Assembly: GCA_002082585.1 (NCBI GenBank)
Contig: CP020563.1
Coordinates: 4,334,001 to 4,398,000, forward strand
DNA from: Kitasatospora albolonga
GTDB taxonomy: Bacteria; Actinomycetota; Actinomycetes; Streptomycetales; Streptomycetaceae
DNA: 64,000 nucleotides
Direction: 5' to 3'
Each line of letters starts with the position of its first letter. Position 1 is the stretch's first letter. Under the pieces are notes generated by a model. It had not been told where the DNA came from and searched no databases. It was given only the letters and a program-made list of their open reading frames with translations. Below are positions 20,823 through 28,044 of this stretch, in pieces. The position numbers and the translations under genes are program-made.

Positions 20823-21091
20823 CAGGACCCAGAAGAGAACATCACAAGCGATGATCAGGTACAGGATGACTTGTTCACCTCGTGGCGACTTCTTTCCCCG
20901 CTCAACCAGGGGAGTTGAGATTCTCCGGCGACAGAGCCAGCCGGCCGCTTGTGACTGGCGCGCGTACGGGGTGGGTCATGATCGGCAGGTCATACAGTTT
21001 TCCACGAGCAGCACCTCGTACGGGTGGTGCTCCCGCGCATCTTCCAAAAGTGGCCGGAAACCTAGGCCGTTGTGGAGACTGCCGAAGCCGA

Positions 21092-21155
21092 CCAGGCTGT
21101 ACGTGTCCCTTCATGGGCACGCGGGGAGGACGAGGGATGGCCCACTTCCGCCTTC
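21092..21155. repeat. 64-bp repeat, copy A
   Basis: This is about 87% identical to 24303-24366, in the same orientation. The final 24 bp are identical. On the minus strand it encodes the start of a short peptide beginning VGHPSSSPRAHEG that soon meets a stop, so it looks like a decayed copy of the 5' end of the small gene at 24119-24356. Confidence 0.6.
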
Positions 21156-21222
21156 TCACTGCTCACGGAGACCTCTCAAGCGCGTGGGCGTCGTGTCCCG
21201 CCGAGGCGACTCAGCCTTCGTT

Positions 21223-21372
21223 GAGCCTGCGCCATCTTGACGTCGCTGGTGAGCGGGGTGGTGTGATCGTTGAGGGCCGTACTCACCCAGGTCGTGGGCG
21301 GCTGTCTGCGGTCTGAGGCATCGGGCAGCGGTTTCGGGCGGTCTGTCCGTTTCCAGGTCACGGGGCCGGGCG
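21223..21372. repeat. 150-bp inverted repeat, left copy
   Basis: This is inverted relative to 22488-22637 with only two mismatches seen in 150 bp. The matching word pairs run without gaps. The outer end contains the last codons and stop of the flavoprotein gene at 22620-23543 (the right copy overlaps its 3' end), so the left copy appears to be a transposed duplicate of that gene's tail and downstream DNA. Confidence 0.8.
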
Positions 21373-21390
21373 GGTTCGCAGGCTCGCCGG

Positions 21391-21531
21391 GTGACGGAGA
21401 TCAGCGAAGTCGCCGAACGCGTCGCCGCCCGCCGGACGGAACTCAACGAGGAGGAGAAACTCCTTCTCGAGCAGCTCGAGAAGGTCCGCGCCGAGCGCGA
21501 AGACCTTGCCGCGAAGACCTTGCCGCGGTGA
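21391..21531 (+). CDS. Small coiled-coil protein, truncated relative of a mobile-element-associated family
   Basis: A 46-residue frame from GTG 21391, almost all helix and charged: VTEISEVAERVAARR, then ELNEEEKLLLEQLEKV and a short tail. The start matches proteins I recall as longer (about 130-150 residues) and often found beside insertion sequences in Streptomyces. Here the frame ends early. The next frame (from 21535) continues with the downstream part of the same family (RGVLPVPKREAGMSEDASPPDYQQIM split), which suggests a frameshift that separates the two halves. Confidence 0.45.
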   Translation: MTEISEVAERVAARRTELNEEEKLLLEQLEKVRAEREDLAAKTLPR

Positions 21532-21534
21532 TAC

Positions 21535-21951
21535 GTGCAGGGGGAACGCATGCATGCCCAGCCGGAAGCCGAGAAGGCGACGACCCGGGCCGTACCGGTG
21601 CAGGCCGGCGGCCGGGGCGTGCTACCGGTCCCGAAGCGCGAGGCGGGCATGAGCGAGGACGCGTCGCCGCCGGACTACCAGCAGATCATGAGCATCGTGC
21701 GCCGCTGGCGTGATGAGCTGATATCCCTGCTCGCCGCCCGCGCTCCGCGCCTGGACCACGCCCTGAAGAAGATCGCGAAACGGGGCGGCGAGGTCGTCCT
21801 GACCGACGGCACCCTCATCCCCACCGTCCGCCGCACCGAACGCGACAATCGGCCCGGCTACGGCGAAGGCCGGCCACCGCGGGTCCGTCGCCTTCCCCAC
21901 CGGCGCGGGAAGCCCGTAAGCGCGGGCCTGGCCGACCTTTATAATCCCACG
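21535..21951 (+). pseudogene. Chimeric mobile-element debris: coiled-coil family remnant fused to IS5-type transposase fragment
   Basis: The frame reads as the middle of the coiled-coil family (ending near PPDYQQIMSIVR), then switches to a block WRDELISLLAARAPRLDHAL, KKIAKRGGEVVLTDGTLIP, TVRRTERDNRPGY. I recognise the second block as the segment of IS5-family DDE transposases around the first catalytic Asp (VLTDGTLIP). It then degenerates into Arg/Pro-rich sequence. Nothing complete remains. It lies inside the 150-bp inverted repeats. Confidence 0.55.
21940..21945 (+). promoter_or_regulatory. TATAAT -10 element, leaderless start of the PH-domain gene
   Basis: A perfect TATAAT is rare in DNA this GC-rich. 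It ends six bases before the GTG at 21952, the spacing expected if transcription begins at the start codon itself. No clear -35 hexamer is seen. Confidence 0.5.
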
Positions 21952-22431
21952 GTGCACGACATTGAATACATTCCGGCTCAGCAGCGTACATGGTGGATAT
22001 GGTCAGGAGTGGCCACAATCCTGGCGCTCTACACGCTCTACGCCTCGACCGTGGGGCGGCAGCCGGACACCAGCATCGGGTCACTGCTCGTCGCACTCGG
22101 CTGGATGGCCATACCGGCCGCCCCCTGGCTGGCCTGGATGGCCCTCGGACGCACCCGCATCAACACCGACGGCATACAGGTGGTGCGGCCTCTGCGGTCC
22201 CGCACCGCCCGCTGGCACGAGATCTCCGCGATCGACGTGGACCAGGTCGGCGGCTACAGAGGGCGTTACGACTACTGGATCAGGATCAGCTGCCACAGCG
22301 GCACGTCGTTCCGGCTGCCCGCACCCATGACCTCCGATGCGGGGCGGGACCCGCTGTTCGACGAGCGGCTGCAAGAGATCAGACACCGGTGGAGCGAAGC
22401 CCACGGGCCCACTGCCCGAGAGCCTGAATGA
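21952..22431 (+). CDS. Small membrane protein with PH-like domain
   Basis: A 159-residue protein from GTG 21952. Two hydrophobic segments (about residues 14-33 and 43-65, WWIWSGVATILALYTLYAS and the segment around VALGWMAIPAAPWLAWM) are followed by a beta-rich domain with RINTDGIQVVRPLRSRTARW and HEISAIDVDQ, the pattern of bacterial PH domains (bPH2/YdbT-like). There is no Shine-Dalgarno sequence; the TATAAT just upstream points to a leaderless message. It lies between mobile-element debris and the right 150-bp inverted repeat, so it may be cargo. Function unknown. Confidence 0.65.
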   Translation: MHDIEYIPAQQRTWWIWSGVATILALYTLYASTVGRQPDTSIGSLLVALGWMAIPAAPWLAWMALGRTRINTDGIQVVRPLRSRTARWHEISAIDVDQVGGYRGRYDYWIRISCHSGTSFRLPAPMTSDAGRDPLFDERLQEIRHRWSEAHGPTAREPE

Positions 22432-22487
22432 ACGCGCGCGGCCACTCACCGGCAGTGGCCCTGGCTGGACCCCGTGGGCCTCGTACG

Positions 22488-22637
22488 CGCCCGGCCCCGT
22501 GACCTGGAAACGGACAGACCGCCCGAAACCGCTGCCCGACGCCTCAGACCGCAGACAGCCGCCCACGACCTGGGTGAGTACGGCCCTCAACGATCACACC
22601 ACCCCGCTCACCAGCAACGTCAAGATGGCGCAGGCTC
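22488..22637. repeat. 150-bp inverted repeat, right copy
   Basis: Partner of 21223-21372. It overlaps the last 18 bases of the flavoprotein gene at its right end, which suggests that this is the original location. The two copies enclose 1.1 kb holding transposase debris and the PH-domain gene. Confidence 0.8.
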
Positions 22638-23543
22638 GTTGAGCACGTCCCTGGCCGCGTAGTAGGCGTGCAGTGCGGCCTCGCTGCCTGATCCGAGGGC
22701 GGTCATGATGCGTTGGAAGCGGGAAGACCGGAGGTCACCGGCGACGATGACGCGGGGGTGCTGGCCGGTCGGCGGGCAGTACCCGTCCAGACCGCGAGTC
22801 AGATCGCCGGACGGGGCAGTCGGTGCGCTGCCGATGCTGAGGTGGGCGGCATCCGCCGTGATCGTCTGCCGACTGCCGTCCTGTCCCACCGTTTCCGCTG
22901 ACACCGAGGTGCCCTCCGTGGGCGCCAGCGTCAGGTGCTCGACGGGGAAGAGCACGACACGGGGGTCCTCGCGGACTTCTTCGACCTTGTACGCGTCGGC
23001 CGCCGGGTACGCCACGAGCAGGCGGGTTTCGGTGGTCGGGTGGGCGCGCAGGAAGGTGCCGATCGGACGGTCACCGCCGAGGACGAGGAGGGTGCGCCCC
23101 TCGGCGTTGTCGGCTTCAGCCTCCCAGAGCGGAGTCAGGGCCAGGCCGCTGGGGGCGGTGATCCAGGTGACGTCGTGGGGCTGGAGGGGGCCGACGCCGG
23201 TGGCGACGACTGCGTAAGGGGCCGTGAAGCGGGCGCCGGTCCCGACCGTGACGGTCACGTGGGCTTCGTCGGCGCGAAGTTCGGTGACGCGCCGACCGAG
23301 TTCGAGGCGGCACAGCTCCGTGCTCTTCAGCTCAGCGACGATGGCATCGGCCAACTGGGGGCCGTCGGTGTAGCCACCAAGGACGTTGTTCAGGGCCGGG
23401 ATGCGGTAGAGGTTGCGGCACAACTGGTCCGGCTCGATCAGGATCGAGCGCATGCCGACGCTGGCGGACATGCGGGCGGCAGCGCAACCGGCCGGGCCTC
23501 CGCCGATGATGATCAGGTCGGTCGCGAAGGGGATGTCGGCCAT
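22620..23543 (-). CDS. FAD/NAD(P)-dependent oxidoreductase, thioredoxin-reductase-like without CxxC
   Basis: A 307-residue flavoprotein. The FAD-binding Rossmann motif is IIGGGPAGCAAARMSASVG at the N-terminus; a second ATG motif reads YAVVATGVGP, the NAD(P) motif is LLVLGGDRPIG (degenerate), and the C-terminal FAD motif reads RVIVAGDLRSSRFQR. Overall order and length fit thioredoxin-reductase-like proteins. The redox CxxC normally found between the two nucleotide motifs is missing: the cysteines present are isolated. It starts five bases after the isochorismatase stop, so the two form an operon. The last residues EPAPS lie in the 150-bp repeat. Substrate unknown. Confidence 0.82.
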   Translation of the reverse strand: MADIPFATDLIIIGGGPAGCAAARMSASVGMRSILIEPDQLCRNLYRIPALNNVLGGYTDGPQLADAIVAELKSTELCRLELGRRVTELRADEAHVTVTVGTGARFTAPYAVVATGVGPLQPHDVTWITAPSGLALTPLWEAEADNAEGRTLLVLGGDRPIGTFLRAHPTTETRLLVAYPAADAYKVEEVREDPRVVLFPVEHLTLAPTEGTSVSAETVGQDGSRQTITADAAHLSIGSAPTAPSGDLTRGLDGYCPPTGQHPRVIVAGDLRSSRFQRIMTALGSGSEAALHAYYAARDVLNEPAPS

Positions 23544-23548
23544 GGAAG

Positions 23549-24118
23549 CTATTCCAGCACCGGAGACGCCGCGTGTGCGGTGAGTTGGCCCATCACATGG
23601 CGTGTGCTGACGAGTTGGCCGGTCCCGATCAGACGCCGGGCGACGGTGAGACCGGCGTCGTGCACGTCCGGCCCGGCGTCGCTGGCACAGGCGTCCGTGA
23701 CGATCCAGGGCGCGTACCCGTGCTCGAAGGCGTCAGCGGCGGACTTCAGGACGCAGCTCTCGGTAGCGATTCCGCAGAAGACGAGGTCGGTCCAGCCGGC
23801 CCGGCGCATCAGCTCTGCGGCCTCGGGCGTGAACAGCGTGTATCCGGTCTTGTCGACGACCGCGTGCGCGTGCCCCGCCGCTTCGGCGAGCTCGGGAACG
23901 ATGTCGGTCTCCGGCGGTCCCTGGAGCCGACGCCACTGGAAAGAGCGCTCGTAAGGGCTGTCGGGATAGTTGAAGTACCGGGTGAAGACGACAGGGCGCC
24001 CGGCGGCGGACCATCTGGCGACGAGGTCGGCGACTGCGGGTACGACGTGGCGACTGTGGTGGTTCACGAAGCCGTTCTGCATGTCGATCACGACCAGTGC
24101 GGCACTGCTGATGTCCAT
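23549..24118 (-). CDS. Isochorismatase-family cysteine hydrolase
   Basis: A 189-residue member of the isochorismatase/nicotinamidase superfamily. The catalytic triad is visible: Asp in LVVIDMQNGF (about 12), Lys in VVDKTGYTLF (about 90) and Cys in GIATESCVLKSA (about 126), with the usual cis-peptide region just before the Cys. ATG 24118 has GGGAGAG seven bases upstream. It heads a two-gene unit with the flavoprotein. Natural substrates of this superfamily range from isochorismate to small amides, so none can be given. No siderophore or phenazine genes are nearby. Confidence 0.85.
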   Translation of the reverse strand: MDISSAALVVIDMQNGFVNHHSRHVVPAVADLVARWSAAGRPVVFTRYFNYPDSPYERSFQWRRLQGPPETDIVPELAEAAGHAHAVVDKTGYTLFTPEAAELMRRAGWTDLVFCGIATESCVLKSAADAFEHGYAPWIVTDACASDAGPDVHDAGLTVARRLIGTGQLVSTRHVMGQLTAHAASPVLE

Positions 24119-24356
24119 TCGCGGTCTCTCCCGCCTGTTCTCGGCCGACGCTCTCGCGTAGAGCGTCCTGCGCGGTGCACAAGAAGCGCCAGCTGTACTG
24201 CTCGGGCATGGAGGGGTCCTGGCCACTCTCGACCACCTGCTGGAGGTGGCAGGTGAAGCACCACAGGGCCTGGATGGTCAACTCGCAGGTGAACCAGTTC
24301 GGCCAGGCTGTACGCGCCTCTTCGAGGGCGCACGGGGAGGGCGAGGGATGGCCCAC
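24119..24356 (-). CDS. Possible small Cys/Trp-rich gene without a clear 3' end
   Basis: From GTG 24356 (behind GGAAGGCGGAA) the frame has strong G/C-ending codons for about 75 codons: EEARTAWPNWFTCELTIQ, then ALWCFTCHLQQVVESGQ, DPSMPEQYSWRFLCTAQDAL. WFTCEL-CFTCHL suggests a small metal-binding or disulfide protein. The frame then stays open into the isochorismatase gene, where codon use no longer fits, so the natural end may be lost by a frameshift near 24130. The first 20 codons are the part repeated, in decayed form, at 21092-21155. Confidence 0.35.
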
Positions 24357-24366
24357 TTCCGCCTTC
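24303..24366. repeat. 64-bp repeat, copy B
   Basis: Direct repeat of 21092-21155 (about 56 of 64 bases match). It covers the ribosome site and first codons of the small minus-strand frame at 24119-24356. Confidence 0.6.
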
Positions 24367-24432
24367 CGGCGACTTTCGGTGTCCAGGAAGATGCTCAACG
24401 TAACCTTCACGAGCGGCGCGAGGAGAGACGCG

Positions 24433-24546
24433 ATGGGGCAGCACGGGGACGGCAAAGGCGGCTCCGAGGGCGACAGGAAGCAGTCGCCGAAGGAGTCGGA
24501 CGGTCGGTGGAGCGGGCCGGTGAGCAATCCGCCGAAGAAGAAGTGA
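24433..24546 (+). CDS. 37-residue basic peptide upstream of a PIMT-like methyltransferase
   Basis: ATG 24433 follows GAGGAGAGACGCG, a strong ribosome site. The peptide is hydrophilic, rich in Gly, Lys, Ser and Asp, and ends NPPKKK; it contains Asp-Gly twice (HGDGKGG and ESDGRWSGP). It has no signal peptide and no cysteine. It is 31 bp upstream of the methyltransferase gene on the same strand, so the two are probably co-transcribed. Because PIMT homologues act on Asp in several RiPP classes, it could be the methyltransferase substrate. Neither RiPP class nor function can be assigned from sequence. Confidence 0.55.
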   Translation: MGQHGDGKGGSEGDRKQSPKESDGRWSGPVSNPPKKK

Positions 24547-24577
24547 CCGGGACCGGGGCCGGGACCGGGGCGGGGCT

Positions 24578-25732
24578 GTGAGCTCCCCCGCAGATCTGCT
24601 GGCGATCCTCCGCGAGAAGGGAGCGGCACTCGGGCCGTGGGAAGACGCCGTGTCCTCCGTACGGCGGGAGCTGTTCCTGCCCGACGAGATCGAGGTCGGG
24701 GACGAACTCGTCTCCCGCGCCACCGCCCCGGCGAGGTGGCTGGAGGTGGCCTACAGCGATGTATCGGTGACCACCCAGGTCAACGACGGCCGCCCCACGG
24801 GACCGGACGAGTACCGGTTGCCGACGTCATCGAGCTCGCAGCCGTCCGTCATGCTGGAGATGCTGTCGCTGCTCGACGTACGGGCCACCGACCGCGTCCT
24901 CGAACTGGGCTCCGGTACCGGCCTCAACGCGGCGTGGCTCGCCCACTGCGTCGGTTCCCATCGTGTCGTCTCCGTCGAGATCGATCCCGTAATCGCCGAG
25001 CAGGCGGCCAAGAACACCCTGGCAGCGGGTCTTTCCCCGCTCATCGTCCAGGGCGACGGTGAACAGGGCCGGCCGACCGGCGCCCCTTACCAGCGCGTCA
25101 TCGCCACCTACGCGGTCGCGTCGATCCCGTACGCCTGGGTGGAACAGACGGCGGCCCCGCACGGCCGGATCGTCGCCCCTTGGGGCGGGTCCTTCTTCCC
25201 CTACTCCTACGCGGTCCTCGATGTCCGGAACGGCCACGCGGAGGGGCGGTTCACCGGCTACCCGGCCTTCATGCGGTCCCGCAACCCGCGCCCGGCCCGG
25301 GGCTTCCTCGACGACTTCCTGCACCATCGCGAGGCCGCCGACTCCACCACGACCGGTATCTCTCCCCTGCGGATCGCCCAGGACCCCGACGCCCTGTTCT
25401 ACGTCGGTCTCGCTCTGCCCGACGCCTGGCACCTGCCCGTCCCGGCGGACGACGGCAGCGGCGAGATGACCCTCTGGATTCTCGCGGACGACCAGACGTC
25501 CTGGGCCTCCGCCGACTACACCCCCGGCCGCCGCGAGTACGCCGTCGCCCAGTACGGCCCCCGCCGACTCTGGGACGAAGCCGAAGCGGCCTACCGGACC
25601 TGGGACACCCTCGGCCGCCCGTCCCGCGACCGGGCCGGTCTGTCCGTCACCGCCCACGGACAGTGGGTCTGGCTCGACACCCCGGAAAACGGCCTCTCCG
25701 CACTCACCGATCCACCGGGCCGCCGCCGGTAG
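24578..25732 (+). CDS. Protein-L-isoaspartate O-methyltransferase-like enzyme
   Basis: A 384-residue SAM-dependent methyltransferase. The PIMT-type N-terminal part reads VRRELFLPDEI; the SAM site is RVLELGSGTGLNAAWLA (motif I) followed by VVSVEIDP (acidic ribose-binding residue); motif II region is YQRVIATYAVASIPYAW. The 150-residue C-terminal extension beyond the PIMT core (from about 230, with SWASADYTPGRREYAVAQYG) is typical of RiPP- or XRE-associated streptomycete PIMT homologues rather than the 220-residue repair enzyme. GTG 24578 lacks a clear ribosome site, consistent with coupling to the upstream peptide. Substrate unknown. Confidence 0.8.
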   Translation: MSSPADLLAILREKGAALGPWEDAVSSVRRELFLPDEIEVGDELVSRATAPARWLEVAYSDVSVTTQVNDGRPTGPDEYRLPTSSSSQPSVMLEMLSLLDVRATDRVLELGSGTGLNAAWLAHCVGSHRVVSVEIDPVIAEQAAKNTLAAGLSPLIVQGDGEQGRPTGAPYQRVIATYAVASIPYAWVEQTAAPHGRIVAPWGGSFFPYSYAVLDVRNGHAEGRFTGYPAFMRSRNPRPARGFLDDFLHHREAADSTTTGISPLRIAQDPDALFYVGLALPDAWHLPVPADDGSGEMTLWILADDQTSWASADYTPGRREYAVAQYGPRRLWDEAEAAYRTWDTLGRPSRDRAGLSVTAHGQWVWLDTPENGLSALTDPPGRRR

Positions 25733-25958
25733 CCGCCAGGGGCTGAAGACGGCCCTCGGCGGCTACCGGCTCCGGTTCAACTCCTCGCGCCCGAAGGGGT
25801 CTTGGCGGTGTTTCGTACGGGGATGGGGGCGTGGTGAGTACGTCGTGCGGCCGGGTCTGGCGCCGGACCCGAGCGTCATCCCGGCGGCGAGGTCTCCCTT
25901 GTCTCTCTGGACGCTTGAGGTGGTTCCGCAGAGGCGGAGTTGGGTAGTTGCTGGGATG

Positions 25959-27347
25959 TCAGCCGCCGAGGAGACCGAGGACGGCCCGCTCGTAGACCGC
26001 GTAGACCTGTGGCAACTCGGCCAGTCGGGCGCGCTCGTCGATGCCGTGCAGCCCCTCGTACGGCACCCCGAAGCCGGCTGTGGCGGGGATGCCGTTCCCG
26101 GCGAGCAGGTTGCCGATGTTCGACGGCCCCGCCGTCTTCGCCCTGACCGTGAGACCCACTTCGGCGGCGGCGGCCAGCAGGGCGGCGGCGGGCTGCTCGT
26201 CCTCGGCCAGGCGAAACGGCGGCCAGGCCGCGACCTGGACGACCTCCGTGGGTGCCGGGCCGGGCAGCTCCGCGTCGAGCTCGGCGACGGCCTTGCGGAC
26301 CAGCGCCCCGGCGTCGTGGGCGTCGAAGACCGGGGTCGTACGTACGTCGACGTTGATGTCGACCCGGTCCGGGGTGACGGAGAAGCCCTGCCCGCCGTGG
26401 AAGGCGGTCACCGACAGCTTCGGCGGCAGCGGGAACCTCGGATCTCCTTCGGTGCAAGGGAGTTCGGCCGCGTCGAGGAGCCGTACGAGGTGGGCGGCCC
26501 GGGAGATGGCGCCGATGACGGTCCTGCTGGAGCCGGAGTGCCCGGAAGGGGCGTGCACGGTGATCGACGCCCGCCACAGGCCCCGGCCGCCGACCACCAC
26601 CTCGTCCATGCCGGGATAGCCGATCATCACCCCGGCGGGGCGGGCCGCGTGCGGGTCGGTGAGGTAGGCGCGGGCGCCGCCGAAGCCACCGGTGTGCTCA
26701 TCGACGTCCAGGAGTACGGCGAGCCCACCGTGCAGCTCGGCGGCGCGGGGAGCGAGGTCGGCGGCGATGTGGCAGAACAGCGCGGCGGCCAGTTTGGAGT
26801 CGGCCGCACCCCGGCCGCGCAGCCAGCCGTCCACGACATCGCCGACAGCCGGAGGGAAGGACCAGGCGGTCTCATCGCCGTACGGGGCGGTGTCCACGCA
26901 CGCGTCCAGCGTCCACCAGGAGCCCGGCCTCCCACCGGGAATCTCGACCAGCAGCCCCACCAGGGCGCCCGCGCCGTCATGCAGGCGGCGGTGCGGCAGC
27001 TCGCGGGAGGTGAGCCAGTCCTCCAGCACGCCGAGGACGGGCCCGTAGTCGTCGATCCCGCCTCGGCTCGGCCGCCGGATCAGCTCGCCCGCCAGCTCGA
27101 CCACGGAGGCCATGCGATCCTGGGCCACCTGCGACAAGTCCTCGATCACGCTTCTCCCTTGCGCCTGGTTGTGCCGCACCGGCAGCGCGCGAACGGCCTC
27201 GATCGTCTCCAGCGGCCGCGCCGAGGCACAAGCCTCCCGCCCCTGGTGGACCAGGCCCACCGCCGCCTCGCGGCCGAGCGTCATCCCGGCGGCGAGTGCC
27301 CCGATGGCCAGGGCGGCCACCGGGAGCCCCCACGCCGCGAGGTTCAC
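25959..27347 (-). CDS. M20-family metallopeptidase with N-terminal membrane anchor
   Basis: A 462-residue protein. GTG 27347 overlaps the stop of the upstream ATPase gene (GTGA). Residues 4-23 (AAWGLPVAALAIGALAAG) form a single hydrophobic helix; about 60 linker residues follow, then the M20 ArgE/DapE/CPG2 fold. The metal site is partly recognisable: WWTLDACVDTAPYG replaces the common GHxDVVP with ACVD, RGRGAADSKLAAAL matches the GRGxxDxKG block, and LLDVDEHTGGFGG holds the Asp-Glu-His region. HGID near the C-terminus provides a further His. A membrane-anchored M20 peptidase is unusual, and the altered first His motif may mean different metal use or loss of activity. Confidence 0.72.
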   Translation of the reverse strand: MNLAAWGLPVAALAIGALAAGMTLGREAAVGLVHQGREACASARPLETIEAVRALPVRHNQAQGRSVIEDLSQVAQDRMASVVELAGELIRRPSRGGIDDYGPVLGVLEDWLTSRELPHRRLHDGAGALVGLLVEIPGGRPGSWWTLDACVDTAPYGDETAWSFPPAVGDVVDGWLRGRGAADSKLAAALFCHIAADLAPRAAELHGGLAVLLDVDEHTGGFGGARAYLTDPHAARPAGVMIGYPGMDEVVVGGRGLWRASITVHAPSGHSGSSRTVIGAISRAAHLVRLLDAAELPCTEGDPRFPLPPKLSVTAFHGGQGFSVTPDRVDINVDVRTTPVFDAHDAGALVRKAVAELDAELPGPAPTEVVQVAAWPPFRLAEDEQPAAALLAAAAEVGLTVRAKTAGPSNIGNLLAGNGIPATAGFGVPYEGLHGIDERARLAELPQVYAVYERAVLGLLGG

Positions 27348-27805
27348 GTGGTCAACTCCGGTCGCCCCAGCGTGAACCAGACGACCGTACGCCCCGGATA
27401 GCGGGGGCCGCCGCTGCCCGTCCCCCAGGCCAGCGCCAGGCTCTCCACGAGGGCGAGCCCGCGACCGTGCTCCTCCTCCGGACCAGCCGTCGGCGCACCG
27501 AGGGCGCCGAACGCCCCGTTGACCGGCCCGCCGTCATCCGTAACGGCGACAGTGACCCGCTTCCGGTTGACGGCCACGTGGACCCGGATGAGCGGCGTGC
27601 GAGTGTGGCAGTGGGCGTTGGTGACCAGCTCGGTGACGCAGAGCCGGGCGTCGTCGACCAGCCCCGGGTGTCGGCTGACGCCCAGCAGCGAGGAGAGGAA
27701 GTCCCTGGCGATCCTGGGGGCGTTGGCGGTGTTGGGCAGGGTGAGGCGGTAGCTCTCGCCGCCGAGTGGGTTCGGCTGTACGGGAGTTGGGGTGGCAGCG
27801 GTCAT
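27344..27805 (-). CDS. Anti-sigma-type ATP-binding regulatory protein (HATPase_c_2)
   Basis: A 153-residue GHKL ATPase of the SpoIIAB/RsbW-like kind found in many copies in Streptomyces. The N box is DDARLCVTELVTNAHCH, G1 box VTDDGGPVNG (degenerate), and G2 box EEHGRGLALVESLA. ATG 27805 has GGGGAGA six bases upstream. It is divergent from an XRE/DUF397 pair, a standard streptomycete arrangement in which the three families appear to work together, and couples into the M20 peptidase gene. The target is unknown. Confidence 0.85.
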   Translation of the reverse strand: MTAATPTPVQPNPLGGESYRLTLPNTANAPRIARDFLSSLLGVSRHPGLVDDARLCVTELVTNAHCHTRTPLIRVHVAVNRKRVTVAVTDDGGPVNGAFGALGAPTAGPEEEHGRGLALVESLALAWGTGSGGPRYPGRTVVWFTLGRPELTT

Positions 27806-28044
27806 GTTGTTCTCCCCATGCGGTCCGGTGCTGCGAACGGATGTGCTGTTCCTCGCCCGTGGCGATGGCTGTACGGGCGCACGCCCCAACGCGCGCCTGT
27901 GCAGCTGCACTTCGGGGTGGCCGAGGTGTTGAGGGAGACCATAGCGTCGAGTCGCACTTGTCGTACCTAGATGGATTATTAAGTAGCCGAATGGATTACG
28001 GTGGTGGTGCTGGTCACACTGTGAGGCGACAAGAGGAGAGGCCG

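Noticed and set aside
22337..22642. A plus-strand frame through the right inverted repeat ending near the flavoprotein gene.
   Set aside because: The frame exists only because of the repeat; codon use is poor and the same words in the left copy are in another context.
24433..24546. The small peptide as a lasso or lanthipeptide precursor.
   Set aside because: No cysteine, no leader motif and no cyclase or lanthipeptide synthetase gene nearby.
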